Origin: Polychytrium aggregatum
Taxonomy: Eukaryota > Chytridiomycota > Chytridiomycetes > Polychytriales
Reading direction: 5' to 3'
Assembly (NCBI RefSeq): GCF_025602895.1
Contig: NW_026516263.1
Location: 221,653-285,652, forward strand
Length of the DNA: 64,000 nucleotides
In this document: positions 49,368-59,019 of the stretch, in pieces
Position numbering within the stretch: the stretch's first letter is position 1
Layout: each line of letters opens with the position of its first letter
The notes under the pieces: generated by a model
Told to the model about the DNA's origin: nothing
The model's input: the letters and a program-made list of their open reading frames with translations, nothing else
The model's database searches: none
Program-made: the position numbers and the translations under genes

Positions 49368-50158
49368 TGTTAGGGATAGCTCCTGCTTATTCTCCACTTT
49401 GACTGCACACTTGGCTGTTCTTTTGCCTTTCTGTTTGTTTGTGTGTAGCTTTGCAGTTCCCCTCCGATTTTCCGCCTTTTGCCTGTCTTTTCCGCTCCTT
49501 CCGCACTTCCGTTTCCCCGCGCTGCTCCGCTTCCTTTGTCTTCTTCGCACGCGCCGGTTTGTTTGTGCACGCGCTTCGCTACGATTGGTTGCAATTCGGC
49601 TGCCGGTCATGTGTCCCCCCACCGGTGACTCATGACATGCCTGACCGCCCCGATCTCTTGTTCATCTCGCATGCATTTGCCCCAACCTTATACTTGACCA
49701 ATCCGCTTCTTGGAAGTTGAGTCACATTGCTTCACCTTTGCACGTTTCTCCTGCCAGGTGCTTCGCTTTTGCTTGCGCCTCCCTCGCTTTGGTTCTCTGC
49801 CTGTCTCGGTGGTCCTTCTCGGCCCTCGCTCGTGCATCGCCCCCTTCGCCCTGCTCGATCGCCCACTTTTCCCTCCCTTGGCCGCCCTTCGCTGCCAAGT
49901 CCGGACTTGTCTATAAATAGCCTGACCCCCGCGATGTGTAGTCGAACCTCAGCGTTCAAAATAGGACTAAATAAAGTGCCTTCTACTTTATTCTCTGAGT
50001 GTTCCTCACGTCTCATTTCGAGACAAGTCTTATCTTGAACGGATCTTTGCTTCCCTCGCTCCCTCTCCGAGTCCACTTCGGACTTTACCCTTGCCTTCCC
50101 TGAGCTCACTTCGAGCTCATTTCTTCTTTTGCCGTTGAGTCCCCTTCGGACTCTAACA
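49368..50158 (+). repeat. LTR, family I, inverted relative to the I element
   Basis: 791 bp, TGTTAGGGATAGC...GGACTCTAACA in plus orientation; TATAAATAG at about 49911-49919 and AATAAA at about 49970 read on the plus strand. Flanks (CGCAT and GCCGG) show no target duplication. Confidence 0.9.
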
Positions 50159-50295
50159 GCCGGACAGCCAGGTATAAAAGGCGGTTCCACGCTTGTCCTT
50201 TTGGGAGGGATTGGTAAAAATACGGGACCCGCTGATACCACAACAATTGTGCACGTGTGGAGGGGTGAGTCCGTCGGTGACCGTCTCCCTCATCG
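50159..50295. other. Unassigned spacer
   Basis: 137 bp between the inverted I LTR and the truncated transposase. Contains GTATAAAAGG but no recognisable gene. Confidence 0.4.
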
Positions 50296-52146
50296 TCACA
50301 CCTCCTGGGTGAACTGCATGCTTTGGAAGGCATTGTCCGGACCAAACACAGTCGATCGTAGCGGGGGCTGCTTACCACCAGGCGTCATATTCATCTTCTC
50401 GGCTCGAAGGGCGTCAATTGCCCATGCTCGATGATTGGCGGAGTTGTCGAATTGGAACAGAGCAACACAATCGGGATGAAGGGACTCAAATACTGGAATC
50501 GCCCGCTGCACTTGCTCGAGCATGTCATCGCTCTTCCAGGAAGTTTGATAATCTGGATCAATGATCGCAGTGGCGTCGGACGACTCATTCTTGAGGATTC
50601 CGTGACATTCACATAAAAACGCACTGACCATGACAGTTCGGCCTGCCCCTTTGGGTTTTGGCTGGCCATAGTCGCACTCTTCGAACCATCCCCAACCAAT
50701 ATCGTCATTTGCGTAAAAAATACTTTCATCGTGCGAAACCAGAACAATTCTTTTCTCATCTTGGTTTCTGGGCTCTATCCCGATCTCCATGCTTGATCCT
50801 TCAAAGAACTTCATTCGCTCTTCGTAGACTTTCATCTGAGCAAGATACTGGGTGCGATCCTTGACAACATCCTCTCGCTCATGCCCATCTACGTATTGAC
50901 CCTTTTGATAGCGCCTGAATTTGAAGCCAAAGAGACGCAACGCTCGTCGTGTTGTAGATATGGTAATGGATTTTGGAGTCTGGCGACGAGATGACTCGTT
51001 ATCGGACCGAAGCTTGGGAATCAAGTGGTCGTCGATAAATTTCTTGAAGGATCGTGGTGTTCGATTTGGATTTCGGCGAAGAAAACGGACACACTCTTCC
51101 ATGACATCTTCGTCACGCAGAATCGAGAGTGTCTTTCGATGCTTGCCAGTGTTTGTCAAGGGAAGGCTCCCATGAAGGAGGAAGTGCCTTGCCCATTTTC
51201 GGATCAAGACACTGAAGTGTCTCAAGCTGCGTTTCATAAGCACGGTTTTGGCAAGTTGTTGGCAAAACTTTGAGTCGCTCAAGGATTCACCATCCAACTT
51301 TTTCTGGAGATAGAGGAGAACAGCCTCGTAACGGCGGGCATTGAACCTTGTCAGGGTTTCTCTTTGGACTCTGTCAGTGCGTGACTCACGAAGAATCCCT
51401 CAGAGCCTCAATACAGCTCGCTCCATGCTGTTTCTTGCGAAAAGATCAACATCAGATACATGGCCAGCCGGGATATCGACAGCGTGTTGGGCAGCGGAGC
51501 TCGCAGTCGAGTTGGTCTTGGGGATGACTGGGAAGTAGCTCTTGATTCCAGGTGAGGCATGCGACGCCATTGCCTCGCGACTCTCAGCACGCTTGCGTCG
51601 CTTGTTGCGCTCGGAATCACCGATGTAAGCTCGCTTCTTGATTTTTGGAGGAGTAAGGCTCATCGAGGAGGGGAGAACTGGGTCGAATGGGACCTGAGCG
51701 ACGGGTGCTACTGTCTGAGGAGGTTCGCAAAGGGCTTGTGGGTGAGAAGCACATGGGAATGGCTGTTGGGATATAGCCAGATGCTGACCCTCGGGCAGCG
51801 AGTGAGTCGCCTGGGTGCTCAATACGCCGGCCACATCGGTCGAGTCGGGGTGGAGAGAATCTGGGTCGTCAGCAACCCTATCGTCTGGGCCGGGGTTGGC
51901 AGTTGTCCCAGGGCAGTCCGGGCTGCTGGCAACACGTGCGAGGCGAGCAAGATTCGCAAGCTCAGCCCTCCTCTGGGTTGCCTTGGCCGTTTTGAGTTGA
52001 TATAACTCAAACAAAAATGAATTTAACCCAACCAAACTCCGTGAGCAAATAGCGAGACCAATTTCCGACAGATTCACGGAGTTTGAGGTTCGCATGAGAA
52101 AAATTGAAGAAATTATTGGAGATGGGCCAAGGGCACAAACTGTCAA
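50296..52146 (-). pseudogene. IS630/Tc1-mariner-like DDE transposase, in-frame stop and 3' truncation
   Basis: A long open region on the minus strand broken once by TGA at 51400-51402; both halves are in the same frame (248 codons before, 34 codons of linker, then 333 to the end). The second half has conserved blocks of a large fungal DDE family: RIVLVSHDESIFYANDD (first Asp region) and FQFDNSANHRAWAIDALR (second Asp). It ends before the third catalytic acidic motif, so it cannot be active. The TGA could be a C-to-T change of CGA. The N-terminal ~250 residues are Pro/Ser-rich with a basic patch (KKRAYIGDSERNKRRKR). The true start is unclear, since no ATG fits the upstream frame. Family assignment is from motif memory. 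Confidence 0.65.
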
Positions 52147-52252
52147 TGTTACACTTTACTCAGGGGAAATGGGACACCTGCCCACAACCCATTCGTCAGC
52201 GTTGTATGCGATGGAATGCGTCTAACTATGTCATAAGAAATGTAATAGATTA

Positions 52253-52310
52253 CTTTGGCAGCCTCCGAGTGAAGACCACCGGTCGCTCTCCGGTCTCCAC
52301 AGTCGACCTG
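52253..52310 (-). ncRNA. Conserved hairpin-forming sequence, copy 1 (candidate Fanzor guide-RNA scaffold)
   Basis: The minus strand can pair TGGAGACC with GGTCTTCA around a 12-14-nt loop. The same sequence recurs at 62497-62556 and, weaker, at 63699-63742. A structured sequence in this place, next to a transposon end and downstream of a Fanzor in copy 2, resembles the position of TnpB/Fanzor guide RNAs. The RNA role is inference only. Confidence 0.35.
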
Positions 52311-52324
52311 CACACTGGTCTCGG

Positions 52325-52448
52325 ATTGCCAGCGGTGCATGGTGCTCTTGGACAGACTGAAGATGGTGGCGACCTTGCGCAAGCTGCGGAACAGCGAGTA
52401 GCATCGCAGTGCAGCAATGCGGAAATCGAGGGTGCTGTGTTTGGCCAT
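52325..52448 (-). pseudogene. Tc1/mariner transposase N-terminal fragment (inside MITE)
   Basis: Starts MAKHSTLDFRIAALRCYSLF and contains the first helix-turn-helix (LRKVATIFSLSKSTMHRW), then is cut off. Nearly parallel to the copy at 63420, so this helix-turn-helix DNA-binding part has been kept while the catalytic domain was lost. Confidence 0.8.
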
Positions 52449-52543
52449 GATCGCAATGAGTGGGTGGGTGTATTCAGGTCCCAGAAAAACCCACTATGAT
52501 GGCTCAAAACGGGGTGTCCCATTTCGTTTTGGAAACGCTGTAA

Positions 52544-52846
52544 AGCGTCGCGCACCATAGGCCTTGGCTCAAGAAGCTTCGGGTGCATATCGACTTCCAC
52601 CTTGGCAAGAAGGCCCGTCACCATCGCTTCACAGGCCACAAGAGGCGCCAAGTGGCGGTTGACAGGATGTGCAAGGCCGTCCTGAAGCACTCCCCGATAC
52701 GGACCGATGTGGTGATCGCCTTTGGCAATGCGTCATGGCGACAGGGCAAGGGCTATGCATCCAGCCCTCGGAGGCAGCGCTTTGCTCGGTACTTTGAGCA
52801 ATTCAAACCCCACCGTCGCCACCCACGTCGCCCTTCATATGACTAA
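52544..52846 (+). pseudogene. Fanzor (TnpB-like nuclease) fragment, central region
   Basis: Open plus-strand reading of about 100 codons: basic stretch (RPWLKKLRVHIDFHLGKKAR, GHKRRQVAVDRMC), then TDVVIAFGNASWRQGKGYAS and RRQRFARYFEQFKPHRRHP. The VVIAFG...GKG core followed by a basic helix is typical of Fanzor/TnpB before the zinc finger. It stops at 52846 before the catalytic zinc-finger part. The block GYASSPRRQRFARYFEQF is recognisable at DNA level in the second Fanzor remnant. It abuts the MITE (TA at 52541). Confidence 0.65.
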
Positions 52847-53085
52847 GCTTGACGGAACCTCATCACATGGTACATGTTCACGGAAGCGGCTGTGGTTTCC
52901 TTTTTTCTGGATAGAGTGGACACCTGGTATCTGATGGTCTCGGCTTTATTGATTACTCTCGATGGACATTTGATCCATATTTCCTTGGCGCTGTCAACAC
53001 GACGCGGCGGCTTGGCTGTTCATATCGACTCACGAAATCCGTTGTCTTCAATTACGAGCCGTATTGTTACTATCGTCTGGGGATA
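52847..53085. other. Spacer between Fanzor fragment and cdc24
   Basis: No convincing gene. It would contain the cdc24 3' untranslated region (gene on minus strand). Nothing else recognised. Confidence 0.4.
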
Positions 53086-55703
53086 TTAAGGCTCGCTTGC
53101 TGTTTCAATAGCAAGCTCCGATTGGAGTAGCTCGAGCTGAAGTTGCTGCTGCTGGAGTTTAGATATCGACTGATGCTTTGAGGCTCTTGAAGCGGTTTCC
53201 ATCGCCTCACCAACTACAGGATTCTGAGCAAGCATTTGGCGGATAGCTTCCCCACCGTGCGCTACCCCGCCATTAAGCGAGTTCGTTAGGTTGGTTAGGC
53301 CATTGGGTATTTGCGGGCTCCTCATTCGCCGACTGGCGGGATTTTCATCAACCGTGTTCAAGATCGATGTCGAAACAAGGACTTGTCGGGCAGGGGCTTT
53401 GATGCTCTGGCGTCGCACGGGAGGGGATGAACTGATACCGAGCGCTGAAAAATCGGCACCGGGCGGTGAGCCGATCAAGCCAGAGAAATAATCACCGCCC
53501 CCCTTTGTCGAAGGCCGTCGGGATATCGGTCTTGCCGAACGAGAGCCTTGTCGCGCTAAATTGATGCCCTCGAAGGAAGTTGAAGACGAGACGGTCGGAG
53601 AGGAAGGTGCCTGTATCGCAATCGGAACTGCCGCCGATGGCCGTGGGGTCCCTTGAGCCCGCATTGAGCTGGCACGACCAAGTACTGGCGATAAATATGA
53701 GGCTTCGGGCTGTGTCGTGCCGTTTGTCTGTCGATCCCAGCTCGTGTTTGAAGGTGCCAGGGGATCACCGCTCGAAGGGCGAAGTCGATCGCCGCTTGAG
53801 GAACTGCTCGGGCGGGCAGTTGGTGTTGTTGATGCCGAGTAGCCAGAATCCCGTGCACTACCATTGCGGAAGCGCTCGAGCAGCTGCTCCAACTGCTCCT
53901 TCCACTGGCGGTACTGCTCCTGGGAGCGAAGCTTGAGAACAAACATTTCGCTGTCCCGCTCGTCTCTCCAAAACACTTTGATCCTGCTTGCATCACTCCG
54001 AGAAACATCCTGGACCACTTGGATACAGCTGATGTACACGAGGCCGACCAAAACCAAGGCCGCTTCCTCGCGCTGACCGACTCGAATTTTGCGCCCAGGG
54101 TTATCACGGAATCCCAGAAGGGCATTGTGGAAGAGATACAGACTGGCTGTTTCATCGACTCCCTCGATAAAGATTCGATTATGGAGCAGAAGCTCGCCCA
54201 AGTCGCTGAGTTGCAATCCCTGAAAGCGATAATCAAATTTGAATGCGCTCTCATGAGAAGGGTGCTTTTTAGAGGTGCTCGGATGACAAGAAAGGATGCG
54301 CTGTCAAAACATGGCAAGAAAGGGCGCGCTGTCAAGACAATCGTGCCTACCTTCCAGTCGTCGACGAGCTCAACCAACTCTGTCTTGATGTGCTGAAGCT
54401 CTTGTTGACGCTTGATCTCGTTCACTTCCTCGGCAACCTTTGTGACGGATTCATAGCCCTCATTCAACTCAGAGAGATACAAATAGGAGCTGCTCTCGGA
54501 GAGCTTGTACAGCTCCTTGAGCAGGAGCGGATAGCGGCATATGCGCTGGATAGGCTTGATCAAGTAGGACTGGATATCTTGAAGGGACGTAAATGTTTCG
54601 TGGGGCAGCTTGGAGAGCGCTGGTATTTCCTCCATGAGGGTATTTGAGGCAAAGTCAAAGTTTGAGCAGTAGGTGCCATAGAATTGAGAAAAGTGTCCCG
54701 CATTTTGGATGAACACAAGACCGATACGATGCTCGTCACCGAGCGCGATCGTTGTCTCCATCCACATTAGGATGCGCCGCTGGAAATCCAAGAGATCAAT
54801 CAGGTTGCCAAAGAGGATGTGAGCCGTGTCTTTGGAGATGACGTTCTTTGACAATAGGCTCTCGCGGTAGCCGACCAGGGTCTCGAGCTGCGCGATATAG
54901 ACCCGCTCGGTCTGCAGAATCTCGTAGATGATTTTAGAGCGGTTGTCAGATAAATCGGCATCCAAGGATTGAAACGGCAGCGGACAGGGTGGAGGCAGCA
55001 AGCCTCGATTCTTGAGCATAGACAATAGGATATCGACTGTCCGGAGAATCTGAATCGGATGGAATGAATGTAAGGTATCAACACTGATGCGACCGGTGTG
55101 CAATGGCGGCGAGTTCACATGGCGAGCAAGCAATAGGCATGGAGTTGCCCGGATCAGGAGAGTCGAAGCTTGCGGTTGGGGGAGCGGACGGGGAGCAGAA
55201 TAACAGCTTGCAAAGGCTGCTGATCAGAGGATTTGCTGGCAGCAAACCACGGCTGCCCAGATCAGCGGCTGGCAATCTACCCAACTATGATGACGAACCT
55301 TAACAAGAACATTGGTGTCGTCCTTGAATATATCCGAGACGGCGAAGAGATCACCATCGCTCAAGCCAAGGGTGATGCATGCGACCAGAAAAGCGTAGAC
55401 CATTTTCTTGCATGCATTCTGGCTTCCGAGCTCGGCGAGGGGAGGAACGACTATCTTGGGCTGGACTTCGGGAAAATAGTTGGCGAGGATGCACAGCGGA
55501 CTGCCGAAGCGCAGGAACGGCCAGAGGATGTGGATGGGATTGACAATGTTCAAGGTGCCGTCCCCAAAGGTCTGTGCCAGGCCCGCAGGGAACAGGAGTG
55601 GCTGTAAAGGGGCAAAGGCGTAGAGTTGCTCGATGGTGGCAACAGATTGTTTGTAGAGCGAAGTGGTTTGAGGCAGGCCCAGGGGGCCAGGCTGGACAGA
55701 CAT
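53086..55703 (-). CDS. cdc24: Cdc24-type Rho guanine nucleotide exchange factor (3 exons)
   Basis: Proposed exons on minus: 55703-55299, 55049-54351, 54219-53086, about 745 residues, with GT-AG introns of 249 and 131 bp that keep the frame. Exon 1 encodes the CDC24 calponin-homology-like region (SLYKQSVATIEQLYAFAPLQ ... HILWPFLRFGSPLCILAN ... LFAVSDIFKDDTNVLVK). Exon 2 encodes the DH domain (IIYEILQTERVYIAQLETL; SYLIKPIQRICRYPLLLKEL). Exon 3 encodes the PH domain (FVLKLRSQEQYRQWKEQLEQ) and a Ser/Pro-rich tail ending in a Gln/Leu-rich helix. Cdc24 activates Cdc42 for polarity and budding or hyphal growth. The C-terminal PB1 domain of yeast Cdc24 is not seen; a further exon cannot be excluded. 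Start ATG at 55701-55703. Confidence 0.82.
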
Positions 55704-57414
55704 GGCAGCGACAACAGCGAAGGCGCTCTACGTTGGTAGAAGAGTCGGGTCAAAGTGGCAAAGACGGTGAGCGAGGGAGGGTTGGAAGTCAAGACGAAGG
55801 GCGAGGGGAAGCGGGAGGCGAGACCCAACGTGCCGAGCAAGCAGCAGGAGAAGGGCCAGATGGGGAGGCCAGGTGTCGGTTGAGGGGGGCGGAGAGGACG
55901 GGCAAAAACGCAAAGAGAGCAAATTTGGGAGGGACACTGTGGAACGGCCAGCAGTGTCTGGTGGTGGGCGGGGGATGAGCGGCGAAAGGAGCCACCTTCA
56001 AGGATGAGACTCGAGAAGCACATTTGCTGCCGTAAGCGGGTGGTGTGGAGGAGCCGGCGAGGAGGGGTGGTGGTGGCCGATGGATAGGTGGACGACGCAC
56101 AGGGGGTCTGGTGGGGGAACGACGCACACCATGAGGGGGGGGGACGGACAACGTATCCCGACTGCTGCAGTGAGGGTGTGGATGTGGATGTGGATGTGGA
56201 TGTGGATGTGGATGTGGATGTGGATGTGGATGTGGATGTGGATGTGGATGTGGATGTGGATGTGGATGTGGATGTGGATGTGGATGTGGATGTGGATGTG
56301 GATGTGGATGTGGATGTGGATGGTGTGTCGGGGGTCTCCCGATTCGTGATCTCCAATCGGACACTCAAAATGCAATCCTCCATCCGAGCTGCAAGCCGAC
56401 TCGCTGCTCGGGTCCTTTCTCCAACACCCACGACCCGCGCGCCCGTTGGTGGTCGATGGGCCCAACGGAAACCGCAGCGCCGGATCTGCTGTCGATCGGT
56501 CTGCTCGCACATTGCCCAGGATGGAATGCCAGCCGCCCAAGCGCGATCATGTCGGAGAGCGGGCGGCTGGAAGCACGGTGCCATCGTGACCGCCAGCCGT
56601 GGCCCGCACAAGCATGGAAAGACCACGAAGGCAACGCCACAAGGGCAGCGAAAGGAAAGCTTCAGGAGAGTGGCCAGGAAACGAGAGGGCGATGCTGTGT
56701 GGGGCTGGAGGAAAAGACCATGTTCGACCGTGCGGCATGCCTGGGTGCTGCTGAATCCTGGATGCTGAATCCTGGATGCTGAATCCTGCGTGCTGGATGC
56801 TGGATGCTGGATGCAGCCAGGCATTGCAAACAGCCGGTCGCAGCATCACTTTCCATATCCGGTACGGAGGTCGCACAGGGCATCGCGCGGCCCACAGGGT
56901 CTGCTGCATCTCCGTTCATTTGATCGACGCGCGGCGCGGCTGTCCCTGTGCGCCAAGCGCGCGTGCCCTGTGGGACAAGGCTGCAGAAAACGCGAGGACG
57001 CGCTGGACCTCAAACAGCGCGGGCAGCCCGAAGCAGCGCTTGACAACACACCACACAGCGGAGCGCAATACAACATGCAGCGCGCACAGCACAATACTCC
57101 ACACCACACAGCACTCGACAATACAACACAGCACGCGCCTCGCTGCGTGGCCCCAAACAGCGCCTTGTTGCCTTGGCCCCCAACCCACCCAGCCCTTCTT
57201 CCCACACACAAGCCTCCTCCCCTTGCCCTTTCAGTCCCCAGCCTCCTGCTGCCTCATTACCCCGCACCGGCAGCCAACGGCCACTCTCCTGCTTTCTCTC
57301 CCGCGGCTCCCATCCTTCCGGGCTCACTTGCCTCCCCATTCCGACGGGCCTGGTGTATTCTCGCCCCCTCGCGGTCTTTACTCCCGTCTCCCAAGTCGCT
57401 GCGTCCTGCCCAAG
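55704..57414. other. Intergenic region between divergent cdc24 and SH3 gene 1
   Basis: 1.7 kb with no supported gene. Holds a hexanucleotide satellite, short CTGGATG-type repeats (about 56740-56815) and a low-complexity CACA/CAGCA stretch (57040-57140). The promoters of both divergent genes should lie here. Confidence 0.5.
56176..56322. repeat. (GTGGAT)n hexanucleotide microsatellite
   Basis: About 24 near-perfect GTGGAT units. It reads as Asp-Val, Trp-Met or His-Pro repeats in different frames, but no gene context supports translation. Confidence 0.95.
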
Positions 57415-59019
57415 ATGTGCTTCGTCTTGGACTCCAACTCCATCTGTGGCCCCGACTTCAACGGGTACCAGTTCTACAGCACCGATCAGTACGCCAACAG
57501 CGCCGACTTCAACACCTACGTCTCGGCCCTCGTTGTCAGCGTCCAGAACGTCACCACCAGCTTCGTCGGCACGAGAGCGTGTCTGCCTGCCGTCTCCCAG
57601 TCCATCTCGAACCAGCTGAGATACCAGCTCTCGTCCTTCTGTGGCCGAGTTGCCTATCTTTCTTACAACGGCTCGAACGCCTGTCCCCAGACGAAATCCC
57701 CCCCGCCATTCCTCTGTCCGGACCAGTGCAAGTTTGCCTACACCACTCTGACCACCGTCTACAACGATGTCAGTGTCTGCCCAGCCACCACCAGCAGCTC
57801 GGCGATGCAGTCCCGCAACCAGAGCATCAACAACGTCATCGAGTACTGCAACAACGCCCTCACCCTCCAGACATCCAACCCTTCCGTGCAGTGCTATGCC
57901 GGCGCCCCTCTCGAGGTCAGCAACAGCGATTGTGGCTTCAGAGATCAATCCAGCCGAATTGCTGGCTGCCAGCTCATCCCCAACGATCCCTGCTGTATGG
58001 CCCTCAACGGCAACAACAACACAAACAACGGCAACACTTCCGGAGGCAGCCCCATCGGCATCATCGTCGGCTCCATCCTCGGCGTCCTTGCCCTTGTCGG
58101 CATCGTGGTGGCCGTCTGGATCGTCCGCCGCCGGCGTCTGCAAAAGGCCTACAACTACCAGACCGACTACACTCAGCATCAGACCTATGCCTCCACTGGC
58201 AACTCGAACAACAACATTCCAATGTACGCCCAGCGCCGAGATGTCCCGCCTCCCCAAGCACAGCCTCATATGGAGCAGCAACCTCCCGCCCAAGCCAACA
58301 AGGCCGTCAACCATCTGAGCTATGCCCCCAATGAAAACCAATTCGTCTCCACCCCTCCTGAGCGCCAGAAGGCATACCCAGTGCCCAGCGCCATGGCTGC
58401 CAAGACCCCCAGCCAGCAAGCTCCGCCTGCCACCCAGCAGCATTCCCAGAGTGCACCCCTCAAGTCGGCTCTCTCTTCTCGTTCCCAGCAACCAGACAGC
58501 CTCTCTGTACTCACATCCGTGGGCGCTGCTGCTGTTGCCCAGGCTCCTCCGGCCTCTAAAGCTGCACCCGGGGCTGCCGCTGCCTCCATCGAGCTCTCTC
58601 AAGCGATTCCTGGGGCCACTGCTGCCCAGAATGTCATGCGAGTCGTGCACCCCTATGCTCCCACTCTCGCCGACGAGCTCGAGCTCGAAGTCGGCCATGA
58701 TGTGATTGTGATTCGATCCTTTGATGATGGCTGGGCTCTCGGACTGGTGCCCACCACTGGCAAGCAGGGCGCTTTCCCCCTCGTCTGCGTGGCCCGGCCT
58801 GAAGATGTGGTCGCCTTTGAGCTCGCCAACGGTGGCCAGCGGTTCTCGACCGCCACCTCGAGCGACATCCAGTTCAACAAGCGTATGTCGTCTCAGATCA
58901 TCTCGGCCGAGGACATTGAGGCAGTCGCCAAGATGGTTGTCCAGCAGCGCTCGACGATGATCAATGCCAACGGCGAAGGTAAAGCCCAGAGCCCATTCGC
59001 AACGCCGTTTGATGAGTAG
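57415..59019 (+). CDS. SH3-domain single-pass membrane protein with Cys-rich ectodomain
   Basis: 534 residues from the ATG at 57415. Residues ~1-205: Cys-rich extracellular part with Asn-glycosylation motifs and a Ser/Thr/Asn-rich stalk. Residues ~213-236: transmembrane helix (IGIIVGSILGVLALVGIVVA), then RRRR stop-transfer. Cytoplasmic Pro/Gln-rich linker. SH3 domain at ~405-460 (RVVHPYAPTLADELELEVGH; DDGWALGLV; GAFPLVCV). The architecture recalls fungal surface sensors or scaffolds that recruit partners through SH3; the exact role is unknown. The paralogue at 60266 begins with a signal peptide that aligns before residue 1 here, so a signal-peptide exon upstream may be missing from this model. 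Confidence 0.8.
   Translation: MCFVLDSNSICGPDFNGYQFYSTDQYANSADFNTYVSALVVSVQNVTTSFVGTRACLPAVSQSISNQLRYQLSSFCGRVAYLSYNGSNACPQTKSPPPFLCPDQCKFAYTTLTTVYNDVSVCPATTSSSAMQSRNQSINNVIEYCNNALTLQTSNPSVQCYAGAPLEVSNSDCGFRDQSSRIAGCQLIPNDPCCMALNGNNNTNNGNTSGGSPIGIIVGSILGVLALVGIVVAVWIVRRRRLQKAYNYQTDYTQHQTYASTGNSNNNIPMYAQRRDVPPPQAQPHMEQQPPAQANKAVNHLSYAPNENQFVSTPPERQKAYPVPSAMAAKTPSQQAPPATQQHSQSAPLKSALSSRSQQPDSLSVLTSVGAAAVAQAPPASKAAPGAAAASIELSQAIPGATAAQNVMRVVHPYAPTLADELELEVGHDVIVIRSFDDGWALGLVPTTGKQGAFPLVCVARPEDVVAFELANGGQRFSTATSSDIQFNKRMSSQIISAEDIEAVAKMVVQQRSTMINANGEGKAQSPFATPFDE

Larger units (their letters stand above)
52152..52540 (-). mobile_element. 389-bp mariner MITE with TIRs and TA target duplication
   Basis: TA at 52150-52151 and 52541-52542. 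The inverted ends share GAAATGGGACACC (52166-52178; reverse complement at 52513-52525) within ~27-bp imperfect terminal repeats that both begin CA. Inside, on the minus strand, lie the first ~41 codons of a Tc1/mariner transposase (52448 down to about 52325) joined directly to the conserved hairpin sequence (52253-52310). It is an internal-deletion derivative. Confidence 0.8.

Noticed and set aside
49368-49622. N-terminal Arg/Lys-rich extension of I pol (begins MGGHMTGSRIATNRS)
   Set aside because: It is translation of an inverted LTR, also found antisense in the LTR at 39604; not part of the polyprotein.
56176-56322. CRISPR-like array
   Set aside because: Perfect 6-bp tandem repeat with no spacers; a microsatellite in a eukaryotic genome.
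55550-56824. 424-codon minus-strand frame with Thr-Ser repeats
   Set aside because: Created by the hexanucleotide satellite; no conserved part, and it overlaps the cdc24 start.
56776-57414. N-terminal extension of SH3 gene 1 in frame
   Set aside because: Low-complexity, CACA/CAGCA-rich and unlike the paralogue, which has a signal peptide directly before the Cys-rich part.
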